Positions 16,901-27,200 of a DNA stretch of 64,000 nucleotides are shown piece after piece (position 1 is the first letter of the stretch; each line of letters begins with the position of its first letter). Source of the stretch: Nocardiopsis sp. YSL2 (GTDB taxonomy: Bacteria; Actinomycetota; Actinomycetes; Streptosporangiales; Streptosporangiaceae); NCBI RefSeq assembly GCF_030555055.1, contig NZ_JAMOAO010000001.1, positions 2,542,001 through 2,606,000 of the forward strand, written 5' to 3'. A model generated the notes under the pieces. The model was not told the origin of the DNA and searched no databases. It saw only the letters and a program-made list of their open reading frames with translations. The translations under genes were made by a program, and so were the position numbers.

Positions 16901-18018
16901 CGAAGGAGCTCGAATCTGTCGGTGGCCAACGTGAGACCGTTCACCTGGATGTCGACGGGGTGTTCGCCGGGGTAGTACTTGCGGGTCTGGACCTCCCGGA
17001 CCGGATGCGCCTTCTCCAGGTGGCGGACCTCTCCGGGGGCCAGTTCGATGTCGGAGAGCTTGAAGACCTTCGGAATGTGCCGCCCGTTCCTGCGGACGTG
17101 GTGGACGGTGTAGTCGACGGTGACCCGGTGCCTCCGGGTGTCGGTGTTCTCCACGGAGAACCTGAGGGTGACGGTGTCGCCGAGGCCGATCGCGCCCGGG
17201 CGTACCGTCAGGTCGTGCACCCTGATGTGCTCGCCCCCGGTGGTACCGAGCAGGGCCAGCGCCTCCTGGTCGCCCTTCTTGACGAGGGTGCGCAGCGCGT
17301 GTTTGACGATCCACCGCGTCTCGGGGGTCGGGCTCTCGGCGGTCCAGCGCCGTGCGGTCGCCAGGGCGGTCCCGGGGTGGTCCTTGGAGATGTCGTTGAG
17401 GTTGTTGGCGACCGACTTGCGCACGTAGTCGGAGGGGTCGCTGCGCAGGGGCTCCAGGATCTCCAGGACCGGGGCCGGGTCCTCGATGAAGAAGGGCAGC
17501 TTGCCCGACCAGGGAAGCCGGGGGCGGGTGCCCTCGCTCGCCAGCCTCCGGACGTTGTGGCTGGGGCTGAGCGCCCACTGGGCGATGCGGGCCATCGTCG
17601 TCTCCCGGTGGGCGGTGATCAGGGGGCGGATGGCGTACTCACCGGTGTGGCAGCGGGTCACCTCCTCCAGGAAGTCCAGGGACTCCTCCGGGTGGTCGAG
17701 GCCGTACTCCTCCACGTACCGGGCCACGGGCATGAGGAACCAGCTCACCGTGAACATCCCCTGCCCCTCGGGGAGCTCGTCGACCAGCGTGCTGCGGAGG
17801 ACCTCCAGTGCCTTCGGGTACTCGTCGGGCAGGCGCGAGCGCAGCCCCTCGCACAGGACCAGGACGCGGTCCTTGAGCTCCAGGTCCGGGATCCGGCGGT
17901 CGACCTCGGCCGCGTAGTCCGCCGTCTCGAAACCGGACATGACGGTCCGGATGCTGTCACCCAGGATGGTGGCGGTCTCTCCGGTGAAGTGTTTCTTCAG
18001 ACCGTATTCACTGGACAT
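16897..18018 (-). CDS. AlkC-type HEAT-repeat DNA glycosylase (likely self-resistance)
   Basis: 373 residues. The HEAT-like repeat region shows the AlkC signatures GEYAIRPLITAH, VRRLASEGTRPRLPW, DYVRKSVANNLNDISKDHP and TRWIVKHALRTLVKKG. The C-terminal about 100 residues form a beta-rich Ig-like domain (VTLRFSVENTDTRRHRVTVD), the extra domain that separates AlkC from AlkD. AlkC enzymes excise cationic alkylated bases such as 3-methyladenine from DNA. The start overlaps the PKS C stop by 11 bases and the stop overlaps the PKS D start by 4 bases, so it is translated with the assembly line. Relatives in the same superfamily (YtkR2, C10R6) protect producers of DNA-alkylating antibiotics. Self-resistance is a strong inference. 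Confidence 0.9.
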   Translation of the reverse strand: MSSEYGLKKHFTGETATILGDSIRTVMSGFETADYAAEVDRRIPDLELKDRVLVLCEGLRSRLPDEYPKALEVLRSTLVDELPEGQGMFTVSWFLMPVARYVEEYGLDHPEESLDFLEEVTRCHTGEYAIRPLITAHRETTMARIAQWALSPSHNVRRLASEGTRPRLPWSGKLPFFIEDPAPVLEILEPLRSDPSDYVRKSVANNLNDISKDHPGTALATARRWTAESPTPETRWIVKHALRTLVKKGDQEALALLGTTGGEHIRVHDLTVRPGAIGLGDTVTLRFSVENTDTRRHRVTVDYTVHHVRRNGRHIPKVFKLSDIELAPGEVRHLEKAHPVREVQTRKYYPGEHPVDIQVNGLTLATDRFELLR

Positions 18019-21000
18019 ACTGTGCTCCCTCTCGGATATCGAGGTCCCCGAGCAGCGGGTGACTCCGGAGATTTCCGTTGGAGGGTCTCCGGGAGCCGTT
18101 GGAACCGTCGGTGTTCTGGGTGAACACGGGCGCGTCCGTTTTCTCCGGAGAAGGAATCCAAAAGCTTCTCCGACGCATCGGGCGACCCGGGACGCCGGTC
18201 AGGCTATCGCCCTTTCCCTCGTGAAATGCGGACCATCGCAATTCCGCTCCGGACTCCCGGTGGTATTTCGCGGCCTGCTCCATGAGTCCGCGCTGTTCGG
18301 GGTGGTTCCTGCGCAACGTCGTATACCAACCCGCACCAGCCTGACCCACCGTCGCCCGCACATGCGGAGTCAGATGCGGCTGCGGCCCCACCTCCCAGAA
18401 ATGCCCGACCCCGAACGCACGCACCGCCTCCACACCCTCACGGAACCGCACCGGCCGCCGCACCTGCGCCGCCCACGTCCCCGGATCCGTCACCGACTCC
18501 TCCGTATGCCACCGCCCCGTCAGACCATTGACCAACGGCACCCCCGGAACCCGCATCGGCGTCTGCGCCAACACCTCGGCGAAAGGCCCCACCGCACCCT
18601 CCATATGCGCCGAATGGAACGCATGCGAGACATTCAACAACCGCGCCCGACGCGCACCCAGACCCTCCACCAACCGCGCGACCTGCCCGGACGGACCCGT
18701 CACCGTCACATGATCAGCGGAGTTGAACGAAGCGACCTCGACCTCCGGAAACTCCCCCAGAAGACGCACGGTCTCCTCCACCGGACCCGTCACCGCCGCC
18801 ATCGACCCCTGCGACGGCCGCGCCTGCATCAACCGGGCACGCACCGCCGTCAACCGCAACAGATCACCCAGACCGAACACCCCGCACGCCCACGCCGCGG
18901 ACAACTCCCCCAAGCTGTGCCCGATCGCCACCTGCGGGACCACACCCCACCCCCGCAACAACCTCGTCAACGCCACCTGCGTCGACACGATCGCCACCTG
19001 CGCGAACCCGGTCCGATCCAACAAAGCCCGATCGTCCCCGAACAACACCTCCCGCAAGGGAACCGACACATGGCCCCCCAACAACTCCTCACACTCATCG
19101 ATCGCCTCCCGATACACCGGCTCGGCCGCATACAACGCCCGACCCATCCCCCAGTGCTGCGACCCCTGCCCCGTGAACACGAACGCCGTAGGAACCGACC
19201 GATTACGCACAGCAGTCACAGCCACCTCACCAGAAGCCACAGCACGCAGTTCACGCTCCACGTCGCCCGGCTCCGCGACCACGACCGCCCCGTGCCGGTA
19301 CGAGGGCCTGGCGGTGTCCACCGTGAACGCGAAGTCGCCGGGGCGTTCGGCCCCGCCGACGGCGTCCGCGTAGTCGGCGGCGAGCCGGCGAACGGTGGGT
19401 TCGTCGGTGGCGGAGACCCTGAGCAGGTGGGCCTGCTGGGGTAGGTCCGAGGTCCGGTCGGGCAGGACCGGCGGCTCCTCCACCACGACATGGGCGTTGA
19501 CACCACCCATCCCGAACGCACTCAACCCCGCACGACGCGGCACACCCGCCGGAGGCTCCCACGCCACCGACTCACCCACCGCGAAGAACGGAGAAGACGC
19601 GAAGTCGATATGCGGATTCGGCCGCTCCACATGCAACGTCGCCGGAATCACGCGGTGCCGCATCGCCAGCACCACCTTGGCCAGACCCGCCAACCCCGCC
19701 GCCGGCTCCAGATGACCGATATTGGACTTGACCGACCCGATCGCACAGAACTGACGCCGGTCCGTATCAGCACGGAACGCCTCCGTCAGCGCCTCCACCT
19801 CGATCGGATCACCCAACGGCGTCCCCGTCCCATGCGCCTCCACCATCGTCACCGTGCCCGCGTCCACACCCGCGTCCCGCAACGCCGCCGAGACGACGTC
19901 CCGTTGACCCCGCGGGCTGGGGGCCGAGTAGCGGGTGGTCCTGCCCCCGTGGTTGACGGCCGTGCCCCTGATCACCGCGTGCACACGGTCGCGGTCGTCG
20001 ACGGCGGCGTCCAGGCGCCGCAGAACGACCGCCAGCGCCCCCTCGCCCGGGACCATCCCGTCCGCTTCGGTGTCGAAGGTCCGGCACAGCCCCGTGGGCG
20101 ACAGCGCGCCGAGGTCCCGCATGGAGCGGAAGTACTCCGGGCTGAGACCGGCGTGGACCCCGGCGACCACGGCGGTGTCGACCTCCCCCGTGCGCAGGTG
20201 CCGGACCGCCTGGTGCAGGGCCACCAGCGACGACGAGCACAGCGTGTTGACCAGGACGCTCGGCCCGGTCCAGTCCATGAGATGGGACAACCGGTTGGGG
20301 ATCATCGCCTCCAGGCCCAGCCCCCTGCCGTCCGGGATCCCGGCGCGCTGCCTCTCCTCGTGGTAGTGGTCGTGGCTGTAGGCGACCCACAGGCCGGTGC
20401 GGTCCTTCCGGGCCCGTTCGCCCATGCGGCCGGAGTCCTCCAACGCCCGCCACACGGTCTCGTACAGCAGTCGTGCCTGCGGGTCGATCAGCGGTGCCTC
20501 ACGGGGAGACAGGCGGAACGGCCCCGGATCGAACAGGTCGACCCGTTCCAGGTAGGAGGCGTGCGGCCGGTCCGGGCCGAAGGCGGAGCCGTCACGGGAC
20601 CCGGGGAGCGGACCGACGCTGGCGCGCCCGTCGCGCAGCAGGTCCCAGAACTCCTCCGCGCTGTCCCCGCACGGCAGCGTGAACGCGGTGCCGATCACCG
20701 CGGCCGGAGCGCCTCCCGCTCCGGCCGCCTCGGCGGCCCCCGCGGGCGGCGGCGCGGCGACGGGCGGCGGTTCGACGGCCTCGTCCGCGCCCGAGGCCGG
20801 ACGGGCAGCGCCGGCCACCGCTTCGGGGACGGGCGGAACCTGTTCCGGGGGCGCCGCCGAGGCGGTCTCCTCGGGGGCCGCGTCCCCCCGGGCCGGGTCC
20901 GTGGGCACGGTGAGTCCGGCGACGACGTCCGGACCCCGTTCCGCGAGGTCCCGCGCGAAGTCCCGCGGTGTGGGGAACTCGAAGAACTCGGTGGGGTAGA

Positions 21001-24000
21001 GGTCCAGTCCGTACTCGCGGGACAGACGGTCGCTGAGCTCGACCAGTCCCGCCGAGTCGTACCCCGCGGACAGGAGTTCCGTGTCCGCGTCCTCCTCCCG
21101 GATCCCGGTCACGGCCAGGAACCAGGCCAGTGCCCGGGCGGCCGGGTCGGGGGTTCCCACCGCCCCCGCGGTCGGCGCGAGCCGCGGAGGCGGTGGGGGC
21201 TTGGGGGCGCCGACGGTGTCCTCCGCCGGTGCCCGGTCCTCGGTGAAGGCGGTCGGGGCGACCCGTTTGGCGGTGATGTCCGCCAGCACCAGGAGGACCC
21301 GGCCCCGGGCATCGGTCACCACCTGGGTGCACCGGCACGCCTCGTCGTTCCAGAAGGCGACGTCGGTGCGGACGAAGGCCGCCTCGGCGAGGGATCCGAG
21401 GACGGTGAGCCGCCCGATCGACAGGGGGATGAACGCGGGGGCGTCCTTCTGCCCGAAGACCGGGTTGTCGGGCGAGATGGCCGCGATGGTCACGCTGTCC
21501 AGGAGGCCGGGGTACAGGCGCGTCCGGTCAGGGTTGAGGACCCGCTGGCGGCCACCCTCGATCCGGGCCAGGGTGCCGCCCGGGCGCGCGGCGACCCACG
21601 AGATGTTCCGGTAGTAGCGGCCGTGGCGGTAGCCGATCCTGCGCAGCCACCGGTAGATCCCGGACCCCGAGCGCGGGGCGGAGCACTCCGCCAGCAGGTC
21701 GGTCAGCGGTTCCGTGCGCCCGCCGTTCTCCTCGTCGGGGTCGACGAACCTCCCCGTCACGAACAGCGTGCCGTCGTCGCCCCGTACCTCGAAGCGGCCG
21801 TCGGCCCCCACCGAGCACAGCACCCGGCGCGCCCCGTCCGCCGGGACCAGGGGGCGGTGGAAGACGAGGTCCTCCAGACCCCCGAAGTGCTCTCCCCGCG
21901 CCCGGACGCCCTGCTCCAGGAAGTCGAGCCATCCGACTCCCGGAAGCATGAAGTCCCCGTGCACGCTGTGCTGCGCGATCGGTTCCTCGCCGGGGCCGAA
22001 GACACGCGAGAAGGCGTAGGCGGCACCGTCCACGGACTCCGAGCGCACCGGGCCGCCCGGCTCGGCCGACCGGTGCGGCTCCGCCAGGTCCAGGTGCGGG
22101 CCGTGCGCCTGCTCCCGGGGCAGGAGCGCCCGGATACGGGAACCGCCGCGGCGCCGACGCGACCAGTCGATCCGGTGACCGCGCTCGTACAGTTCCGCGA
22201 CCACCGCGTCGAGGACGTCCGCCGGGTCCGCGCCGGGGTCGGCCAGCCGTCCCACCGGCCCCGTGCAGGGTCGGGAGTCGGACGCGTCACGCTCGCGGCC
22301 GAGGAGCCGCGCGACCGTCTCCTCCAGTGGCGCCCCCTCCCACACGTGGGCGGCGACCGGGCGCCACTCCTCGGGCAGGTCCACGGACTCCCCGTCCACG
22401 CCGGACTCACGGAGTGCCGTGGCCAGCGCGATCCCCAGGCTCAGCTCCAGCAGCCGGCCCGTGAAGTCGGCGCGGCCGAGTCCGGCCGCCCCCTCGAAAC
22501 TGGTGACGACCTCCTCCACCGGCGGGTGCGCCGAGCACAGGCGGGCGAACCACTCGGGTGGCGCGTCCGCGCGCGGTACCCGGAAGTCGACCCCCCGGAC
22601 GCCGCCCTCCGGGGTCCCGGGGAAGTCGGGGGACAGCAGCCGGGACCGCAGCGCGGCGGCCAGTTCCGGGGCGTCGTTCCCGCGTACGACGGCCCGCACG
22701 CGCCGGTGCGGTCGGCCCACCTGCGCGGTCGCACACAGGTCGGCGGCGTCCCGCGCCTCCTCCAGTCGTTCCAGCCACTGCGCGGCCAGCTCACGCAGCC
22801 CCTCGGGGGTGTCGGCGGACAGCGGAAGCACCAGCGGCCCGGGGAGCGCCGGCGTCGGTTCGTGTTCCGGGGGCTCCGGCGGTTCCTCCACGACCGCGTG
22901 CGCGTTGGTCCCGCCGAAGCCGAAGGCGCTCACCGCCGCGCGCCTGGGTCCGTCAACCCCCCACCGCTCCTCGCGTTCGGGTAGGTGGAAGGGGCTGTCC
23001 GCCAGGCGGAGACGCGGGTTGGGGCGGGCGACCGCGGTGGGGGGAACCGTCCGCGACCGGACGACGTGGACGGCCTTGGCGACCCCCGCCAGACCGGCGG
23101 CCGAGTGCAGGTGGCCGATGCGGCGCTTGAGGGAGCCCAGCGCCACCGATCCCCGGCGGGCGTCCGCCCGGCCGAACACCTCGCTCAGCGCCCGCACCTC
23201 GATGGGGTCGCCGATCGCCGTCCCCGTGCCGTGGGCCTCCACGTAGCCCACGGTCGCGGCGTCCACCCGCGCGTAGACCTCGGAGAGCAGGTCGACCTGG
23301 GCGTCCAGGCTCGGGGTCGTGACGCCCATGGTGCTGCCGTCGTTGTTGACGGCCGACGCCACGATCGAGGCCAGCACGGTGTCGCCGTCGTCGAGGGCGG
23401 CGCGCAGCGGTTTGAGGACGAGGGCCACGGCGCCCTCACCGGGAACGTAGCCGTCCGCGCGTTCGTCGAAGGTCCGGCACCGCCCCTGCGGGGAGAGGGC
23501 CTCGGCGTTGGTGAGCATCGCCAGGGTCAGCGGGTCGACGAGCAGGTCGACACCGCCCACGAGGGCGGTCCGGCAACCGCCCGCGGCCAGGCTCTGGCAG
23601 GCGAGCCACAGCGCGGTGAGGGACGAGGAGCAGGCGGTGTCGACCACCAGGCTCGGGCCGTGCAGGTCCAGGCGGTCCGACAGCCAGGCCGCGGCGAAGT
23701 TCTGCGAGCGCCCCCACAGCGCGGCGGCCCGTTCCGGACCCCGGCCCGGCCCCTCCGACCGTCCGTGCTCGAATCCGTAGGAGTTCATACGCGAACCGAC
23801 GAACACTCCCGTACGCCGCCCCGCGCCGTCGGCCAGCAGCCCGGAATCCTCCAGGGCGACCGCCCCGACCTCGAGCATGAGCCGGTGCTGGGGATCGAGC
23901 CGGACCGCCTGCTCCGCCGAGAGCCCGAACCGTTCGTGGTCGAAGCAGTACGCGTCCGGGAGGAAGGCCCCCTGCCCGGGGACCCCGGGGTACAGGTCCC

Positions 24001-24175
24001 GCGCCCACCGGCCGGCGGGTACGGGGCGCACCTCGTGGCGGTCTTCGGACAGCAGCCATCCCAGGTCGTCGACGTCCTCGGCCCCGGGGAGCCGGACAGC
24101 CATGCCGATGACCGCGATCCGGTCACCCGTGTCGCGCTCCGGTTCCCGGACGCGCGCCGTTGCTCGCACTGTCAT
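18008..24175 (-). CDS. PKS protein C: KS5-DH-ACP-KS6-AT
   Basis: 2055 residues from the ATG at 24173-24175, which has GGAAGG upstream. A GTG at 24209-24211 overlapping the previous stop has no ribosome site. KS5 (about 17-445) has DTACSSS, EAHGTGT and an odd RRIGHLHSAAG. It lacks an AT and continues through linker to a DH (about 700-1000) with HSVHGDFMLP, but LLDSVTI, where DxxxQ/H has Ile at the last position. The ACP (about 1000-1080) has AGYDSAGLVEL. KS6 (about 1153-1578) has NTLCSSS. AT (about 1640-1960) has FTGQGSQ, GHSLGE and SHAFHS, the malonyl-CoA signature. The C-terminus ends with SHPLLGDLDIREGAQ, the first strand of a DH domain whose remainder is on protein D. KS5-DH-ACP may act on the hydroxyl made by module 4 (dehydrating bimodule). 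Confidence 0.9.
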   Translation of the reverse strand: MTVRATARVREPERDTGDRIAVIGMAVRLPGAEDVDDLGWLLSEDRHEVRPVPAGRWARDLYPGVPGQGAFLPDAYCFDHERFGLSAEQAVRLDPQHRLMLEVGAVALEDSGLLADGAGRRTGVFVGSRMNSYGFEHGRSEGPGRGPERAAALWGRSQNFAAAWLSDRLDLHGPSLVVDTACSSSLTALWLACQSLAAGGCRTALVGGVDLLVDPLTLAMLTNAEALSPQGRCRTFDERADGYVPGEGAVALVLKPLRAALDDGDTVLASIVASAVNNDGSTMGVTTPSLDAQVDLLSEVYARVDAATVGYVEAHGTGTAIGDPIEVRALSEVFGRADARRGSVALGSLKRRIGHLHSAAGLAGVAKAVHVVRSRTVPPTAVARPNPRLRLADSPFHLPEREERWGVDGPRRAAVSAFGFGGTNAHAVVEEPPEPPEHEPTPALPGPLVLPLSADTPEGLRELAAQWLERLEEARDAADLCATAQVGRPHRRVRAVVRGNDAPELAAALRSRLLSPDFPGTPEGGVRGVDFRVPRADAPPEWFARLCSAHPPVEEVVTSFEGAAGLGRADFTGRLLELSLGIALATALRESGVDGESVDLPEEWRPVAAHVWEGAPLEETVARLLGRERDASDSRPCTGPVGRLADPGADPADVLDAVVAELYERGHRIDWSRRRRGGSRIRALLPREQAHGPHLDLAEPHRSAEPGGPVRSESVDGAAYAFSRVFGPGEEPIAQHSVHGDFMLPGVGWLDFLEQGVRARGEHFGGLEDLVFHRPLVPADGARRVLCSVGADGRFEVRGDDGTLFVTGRFVDPDEENGGRTEPLTDLLAECSAPRSGSGIYRWLRRIGYRHGRYYRNISWVAARPGGTLARIEGGRQRVLNPDRTRLYPGLLDSVTIAAISPDNPVFGQKDAPAFIPLSIGRLTVLGSLAEAAFVRTDVAFWNDEACRCTQVVTDARGRVLLVLADITAKRVAPTAFTEDRAPAEDTVGAPKPPPPPRLAPTAGAVGTPDPAARALAWFLAVTGIREEDADTELLSAGYDSAGLVELSDRLSREYGLDLYPTEFFEFPTPRDFARDLAERGPDVVAGLTVPTDPARGDAAPEETASAAPPEQVPPVPEAVAGAARPASGADEAVEPPPVAAPPPAGAAEAAGAGGAPAAVIGTAFTLPCGDSAEEFWDLLRDGRASVGPLPGSRDGSAFGPDRPHASYLERVDLFDPGPFRLSPREAPLIDPQARLLYETVWRALEDSGRMGERARKDRTGLWVAYSHDHYHEERQRAGIPDGRGLGLEAMIPNRLSHLMDWTGPSVLVNTLCSSSLVALHQAVRHLRTGEVDTAVVAGVHAGLSPEYFRSMRDLGALSPTGLCRTFDTEADGMVPGEGALAVVLRRLDAAVDDRDRVHAVIRGTAVNHGGRTTRYSAPSPRGQRDVVSAALRDAGVDAGTVTMVEAHGTGTPLGDPIEVEALTEAFRADTDRRQFCAIGSVKSNIGHLEPAAGLAGLAKVVLAMRHRVIPATLHVERPNPHIDFASSPFFAVGESVAWEPPAGVPRRAGLSAFGMGGVNAHVVVEEPPVLPDRTSDLPQQAHLLRVSATDEPTVRRLAADYADAVGGAERPGDFAFTVDTARPSYRHGAVVVAEPGDVERELRAVASGEVAVTAVRNRSVPTAFVFTGQGSQHWGMGRALYAAEPVYREAIDECEELLGGHVSVPLREVLFGDDRALLDRTGFAQVAIVSTQVALTRLLRGWGVVPQVAIGHSLGELSAAWACGVFGLGDLLRLTAVRARLMQARPSQGSMAAVTGPVEETVRLLGEFPEVEVASFNSADHVTVTGPSGQVARLVEGLGARRARLLNVSHAFHSAHMEGAVGPFAEVLAQTPMRVPGVPLVNGLTGRWHTEESVTDPGTWAAQVRRPVRFREGVEAVRAFGVGHFWEVGPQPHLTPHVRATVGQAGAGWYTTLRRNHPEQRGLMEQAAKYHRESGAELRWSAFHEGKGDSLTGVPGRPMRRRSFWIPSPEKTDAPVFTQNTDGSNGSRRPSNGNLRSHPLLGDLDIREGAQYVQ
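18291..19249 (-). repeat. AT-coding direct repeat, copy 1 (959 bp)
   Basis: Line-by-line comparison with 33301-34259 shows no mismatch over 959 bases (constant offset 15010). It covers essentially the whole AT domain of protein C. Codon choice (many TTG, GGG, TCG, CGG and GTG codons) differs from the flanking CTG/GTC/CGC-rich sequence. Confidence 0.9.
19443..19893 (-). repeat. KS C-terminal repeat, copy 1
   Basis: About 450 bases coding the C-terminal part of KS6 (NIGHLEPAAG through NAHVVVEEPP) are almost identical to 26333-26783 and similar to 34462-34912. Only scattered mismatches are seen against the first of these, for example near 19663 and 19767. Confidence 0.8.
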
Positions 24176-24207
24176 GGTGCCTTCCCTGTCGTCGGTGGGT
24201 GTGCGCG

Positions 24208-27200
24208 TCACTTGCCGGCGAGCGGCCGCAGCAGGGCGCTCAGTCCGACCGGTTCCATGCCGTCCCGTTCGGCGGCGGGTTCCCCTTCGGGTGCGGGATC
24301 GGCCCCGGCCTCCGCCTCCAGGAGAACGGCGATGTCGGCCACCGTTCGCGCGCGCATGACGGCGGACGGGTCGACCGTGCTCCCGTGGTGCCTCTCCAGA
24401 AGGGACACCAGGTCGGCGATGGCCAACGAGTCGAGGCCGAGGTCGGCGACGACGCGCGTGCCCGGGTCCTCTCCGAGGAGTTCGGTGAGGCAGGAACGGA
24501 CCAGCGAGACCGTCTCCTCGGCCGCCCCCGCGTCCGGGCGGACCGGCGGCTCGCTCTGGGAGAGCGGGTGCGGTCCCGTGTCCGCGTGGGACTCCGTCTC
24601 CGGGCCGGCGGGTGCCTCGGGCACGCCCCCGGGGAAGGACACCCTGCCGCCGGAGAGCAGGTGCGCCGAGAACCCGGCCAGAGCCTCCTCCGTCCCCAGG
24701 GACGCGGTGGCGGAGAAGGAGGCGTCGGCCTCCAGGCCGACACCGGACCAGTCGGGCCAGGCGTGCGCGGTCACGGCCGGGGAGGACGACCGGGCGTGGG
24801 CGCGCTCGGCCAGGGCCAGCTGGTAGGCGTTGGCCATGGCGTAGTCGACCAGGCCCCGCCCGGCGGCGGGGTCCTCACCGGCCACGGAGGACACGAACAC
24901 GACGAACCTCGCTCCGTGCTCGTCCGCCACGGCCAGGACGTGGTCCGAACCCGCGGTCTTGGGCGCCAGGACACCGGCCGCGTCCTCCTCCGCACGGTTG
25001 CGGTGCGAGCCGAAGGGCAGGGCGCGCCCCGAGGCGTGCACGACGCCGATCAGCGGCCCCCATCGCCGGGACAGGTCACGCACCGCCGCGCGGACGGCGG
25101 AGCCGTCGGTCACGTCGCACGGCAGGTAGTCCAGTTCGGCGGAGGGGGCGAGGGCGGCCAGTTCGGACACGGCCGCGGCGTCCAGTCGGCTGCGCCCGAG
25201 GACGCCGACGCGCGCCGCGCCCAGTTCCGCCAGGCGGCCGACCAGGAGGCGGCCCACCGCCCCGGAGCCTCCGGTGACCAGGACGAAGCCCGCGCCCGAG
25301 AGGTCGGGGGAGTGCTCGGCACCGTCCGTCTCCTCCCAGCGCCGGACGTACCGGAGGCCGCCGCGCAGGGCGACCGCCGTACGCTGGTCCGGCATCGCGG
25401 ACAGCTCCGCGACGATCGCGCGCGCCTCGGCGCCCGCGTCCGTTCCGGGCGCCAGGTCGAGGGCGGTCGCGGAGAGGTGGTACTCCGCCGCGGCGGCCAG
25501 CGTCGCGGCGGCGCGCGCGGCGGCGTCGGGTGCCAGGCCGAGCCGCTCCTCGGCGGTGACGGCCGCGGTCCGGCGGCCGACCCAGACCAGGCGGCCGCCC
25601 CGGGGGAGGGCGGAGGTCCACTCGCGCAGGGCGGGCCAGAACCCCTCGGGGCCGGGGTCCACCACGATCAGGGCGTCCAGACCGGGTTCCCCGGGTGACG
25701 GGGCGACGGTGAAGCCGACGGCGGAGAGCTCGGTTCCCAGTGCCCCGGCGACGTGTTCACTCCCCTCGCACACGACGGCCGCGGTGCCGCCCGCGCCACG
25801 GGCCGGTTCCGGAAGGGTCGCGGCGCGCCAGCGCGGTCGCGTGGCCCGGGGCGGGGCCGTCGGCGCGATGTCGTCCGCGCCGTCCCGCTCCCACGGCCGT
25901 GTCTCCGCCGGACCGGCGCCGCGGGTGGACCAGAAGCTCCGCTCCGCGAAGGGGTAGGGGGGCAGGCCGTCCGCGACCCGGGCCTCGGGGGCGGACAGGT
26001 CCGCCCAGGGGATGCCGGTGTGTCCGCGCCGGACCAGTTCCACGGCGGCGGCGGGACCGCTCGGAGGGACCCCGTCGAACGGGCCCACGGCCTCCGAGAC
26101 CGGCGCGGCGCCGTCGGCCACCACGCGCAGTGCCCGGACCAGGGAATCGGCGTCGGAACCGAGTACCGCCGCCTGGAAGCCGAGTTCCGCGCGTCCGGTG
26201 TTGACGGTGTGGCACACGTCGGCCAGTTCCCGCGGGTCACGGCACGCGGCGATCCGCTCCGCGTAGCCCGCCGCGAGGCTCCGGACGGCCTCCTCGGTGG
26301 CTCCGCTGACCCGCAGGGGGTACTCCGAGGGCAGGTCCGAGGTCCGGTCGGGCAGGACCGGCGGCTCCTCCACCACGACATGGGCGTTGACACCACCCAT
26401 CCCGAACGCACTCAACCCCGCACGACGCGGCACACCCGCCGGAGGCTCCCACGCCACCGACTCACCCACCGCGAAGAACGGAGAAGACGCGAAGTCGATA
26501 TGCGGATTCGGCCGCTCCACATGCAACGTCGCCGGAATCACGCGGTGCCGCATCGCCAACACCACCTTGGCCAGACCCGCCAACCCCGCCGCCGGCTCCA
26601 GATGACCGATATTGGACTTGACCGACCCGATCGCACAGAACTGACGCCGGTCCGTGTGGGCGCGGAACGCCTCCGTCAGCGCCTCCACCTCGATCGGATC
26701 ACCCAACGGCGTCCCCGTCCCGTGCGCCTCCACCATCGTCACCGTGCCCGCGTCCACACCCGCGTCCCGCAACGCCGCCGAGACCACCTCACGCTGCCCC
26801 TCGGCGTTGGGCACGGTCAGCCCGCTGGAGCGGCCGCCGTGGTTGACGGCCGTGCCCCTGATCACCGCGTGCACGCGGTCACCGTCGCGCAGCGCCCGCC
26901 CGAGCGGCTTGACCAGCAGGGTGACCACACCCTCACCCGGCACGAACCCGTCGGCCGCGGCGTCGAACGCCCTCGACCGACCCGACGGGGACAGCGCCTT
27001 CAGGCTCCGCATGGCGTGGTAGTGCAACGGTGACAGCGCGAGGCGGACCCCCGCGACGACGGCCTGGTCGCACTCGCCCCCGCGGATGCTGCGCACCGCC
27101 TGGTGCAGGGCCACCAGCGACGACGAGCACAGTGTGTCGATCGTCATGCTCGGCCCACGCAGGTCCAGGAAGTGGCTCACCCGGTTGGCGAGGAAGGCGT

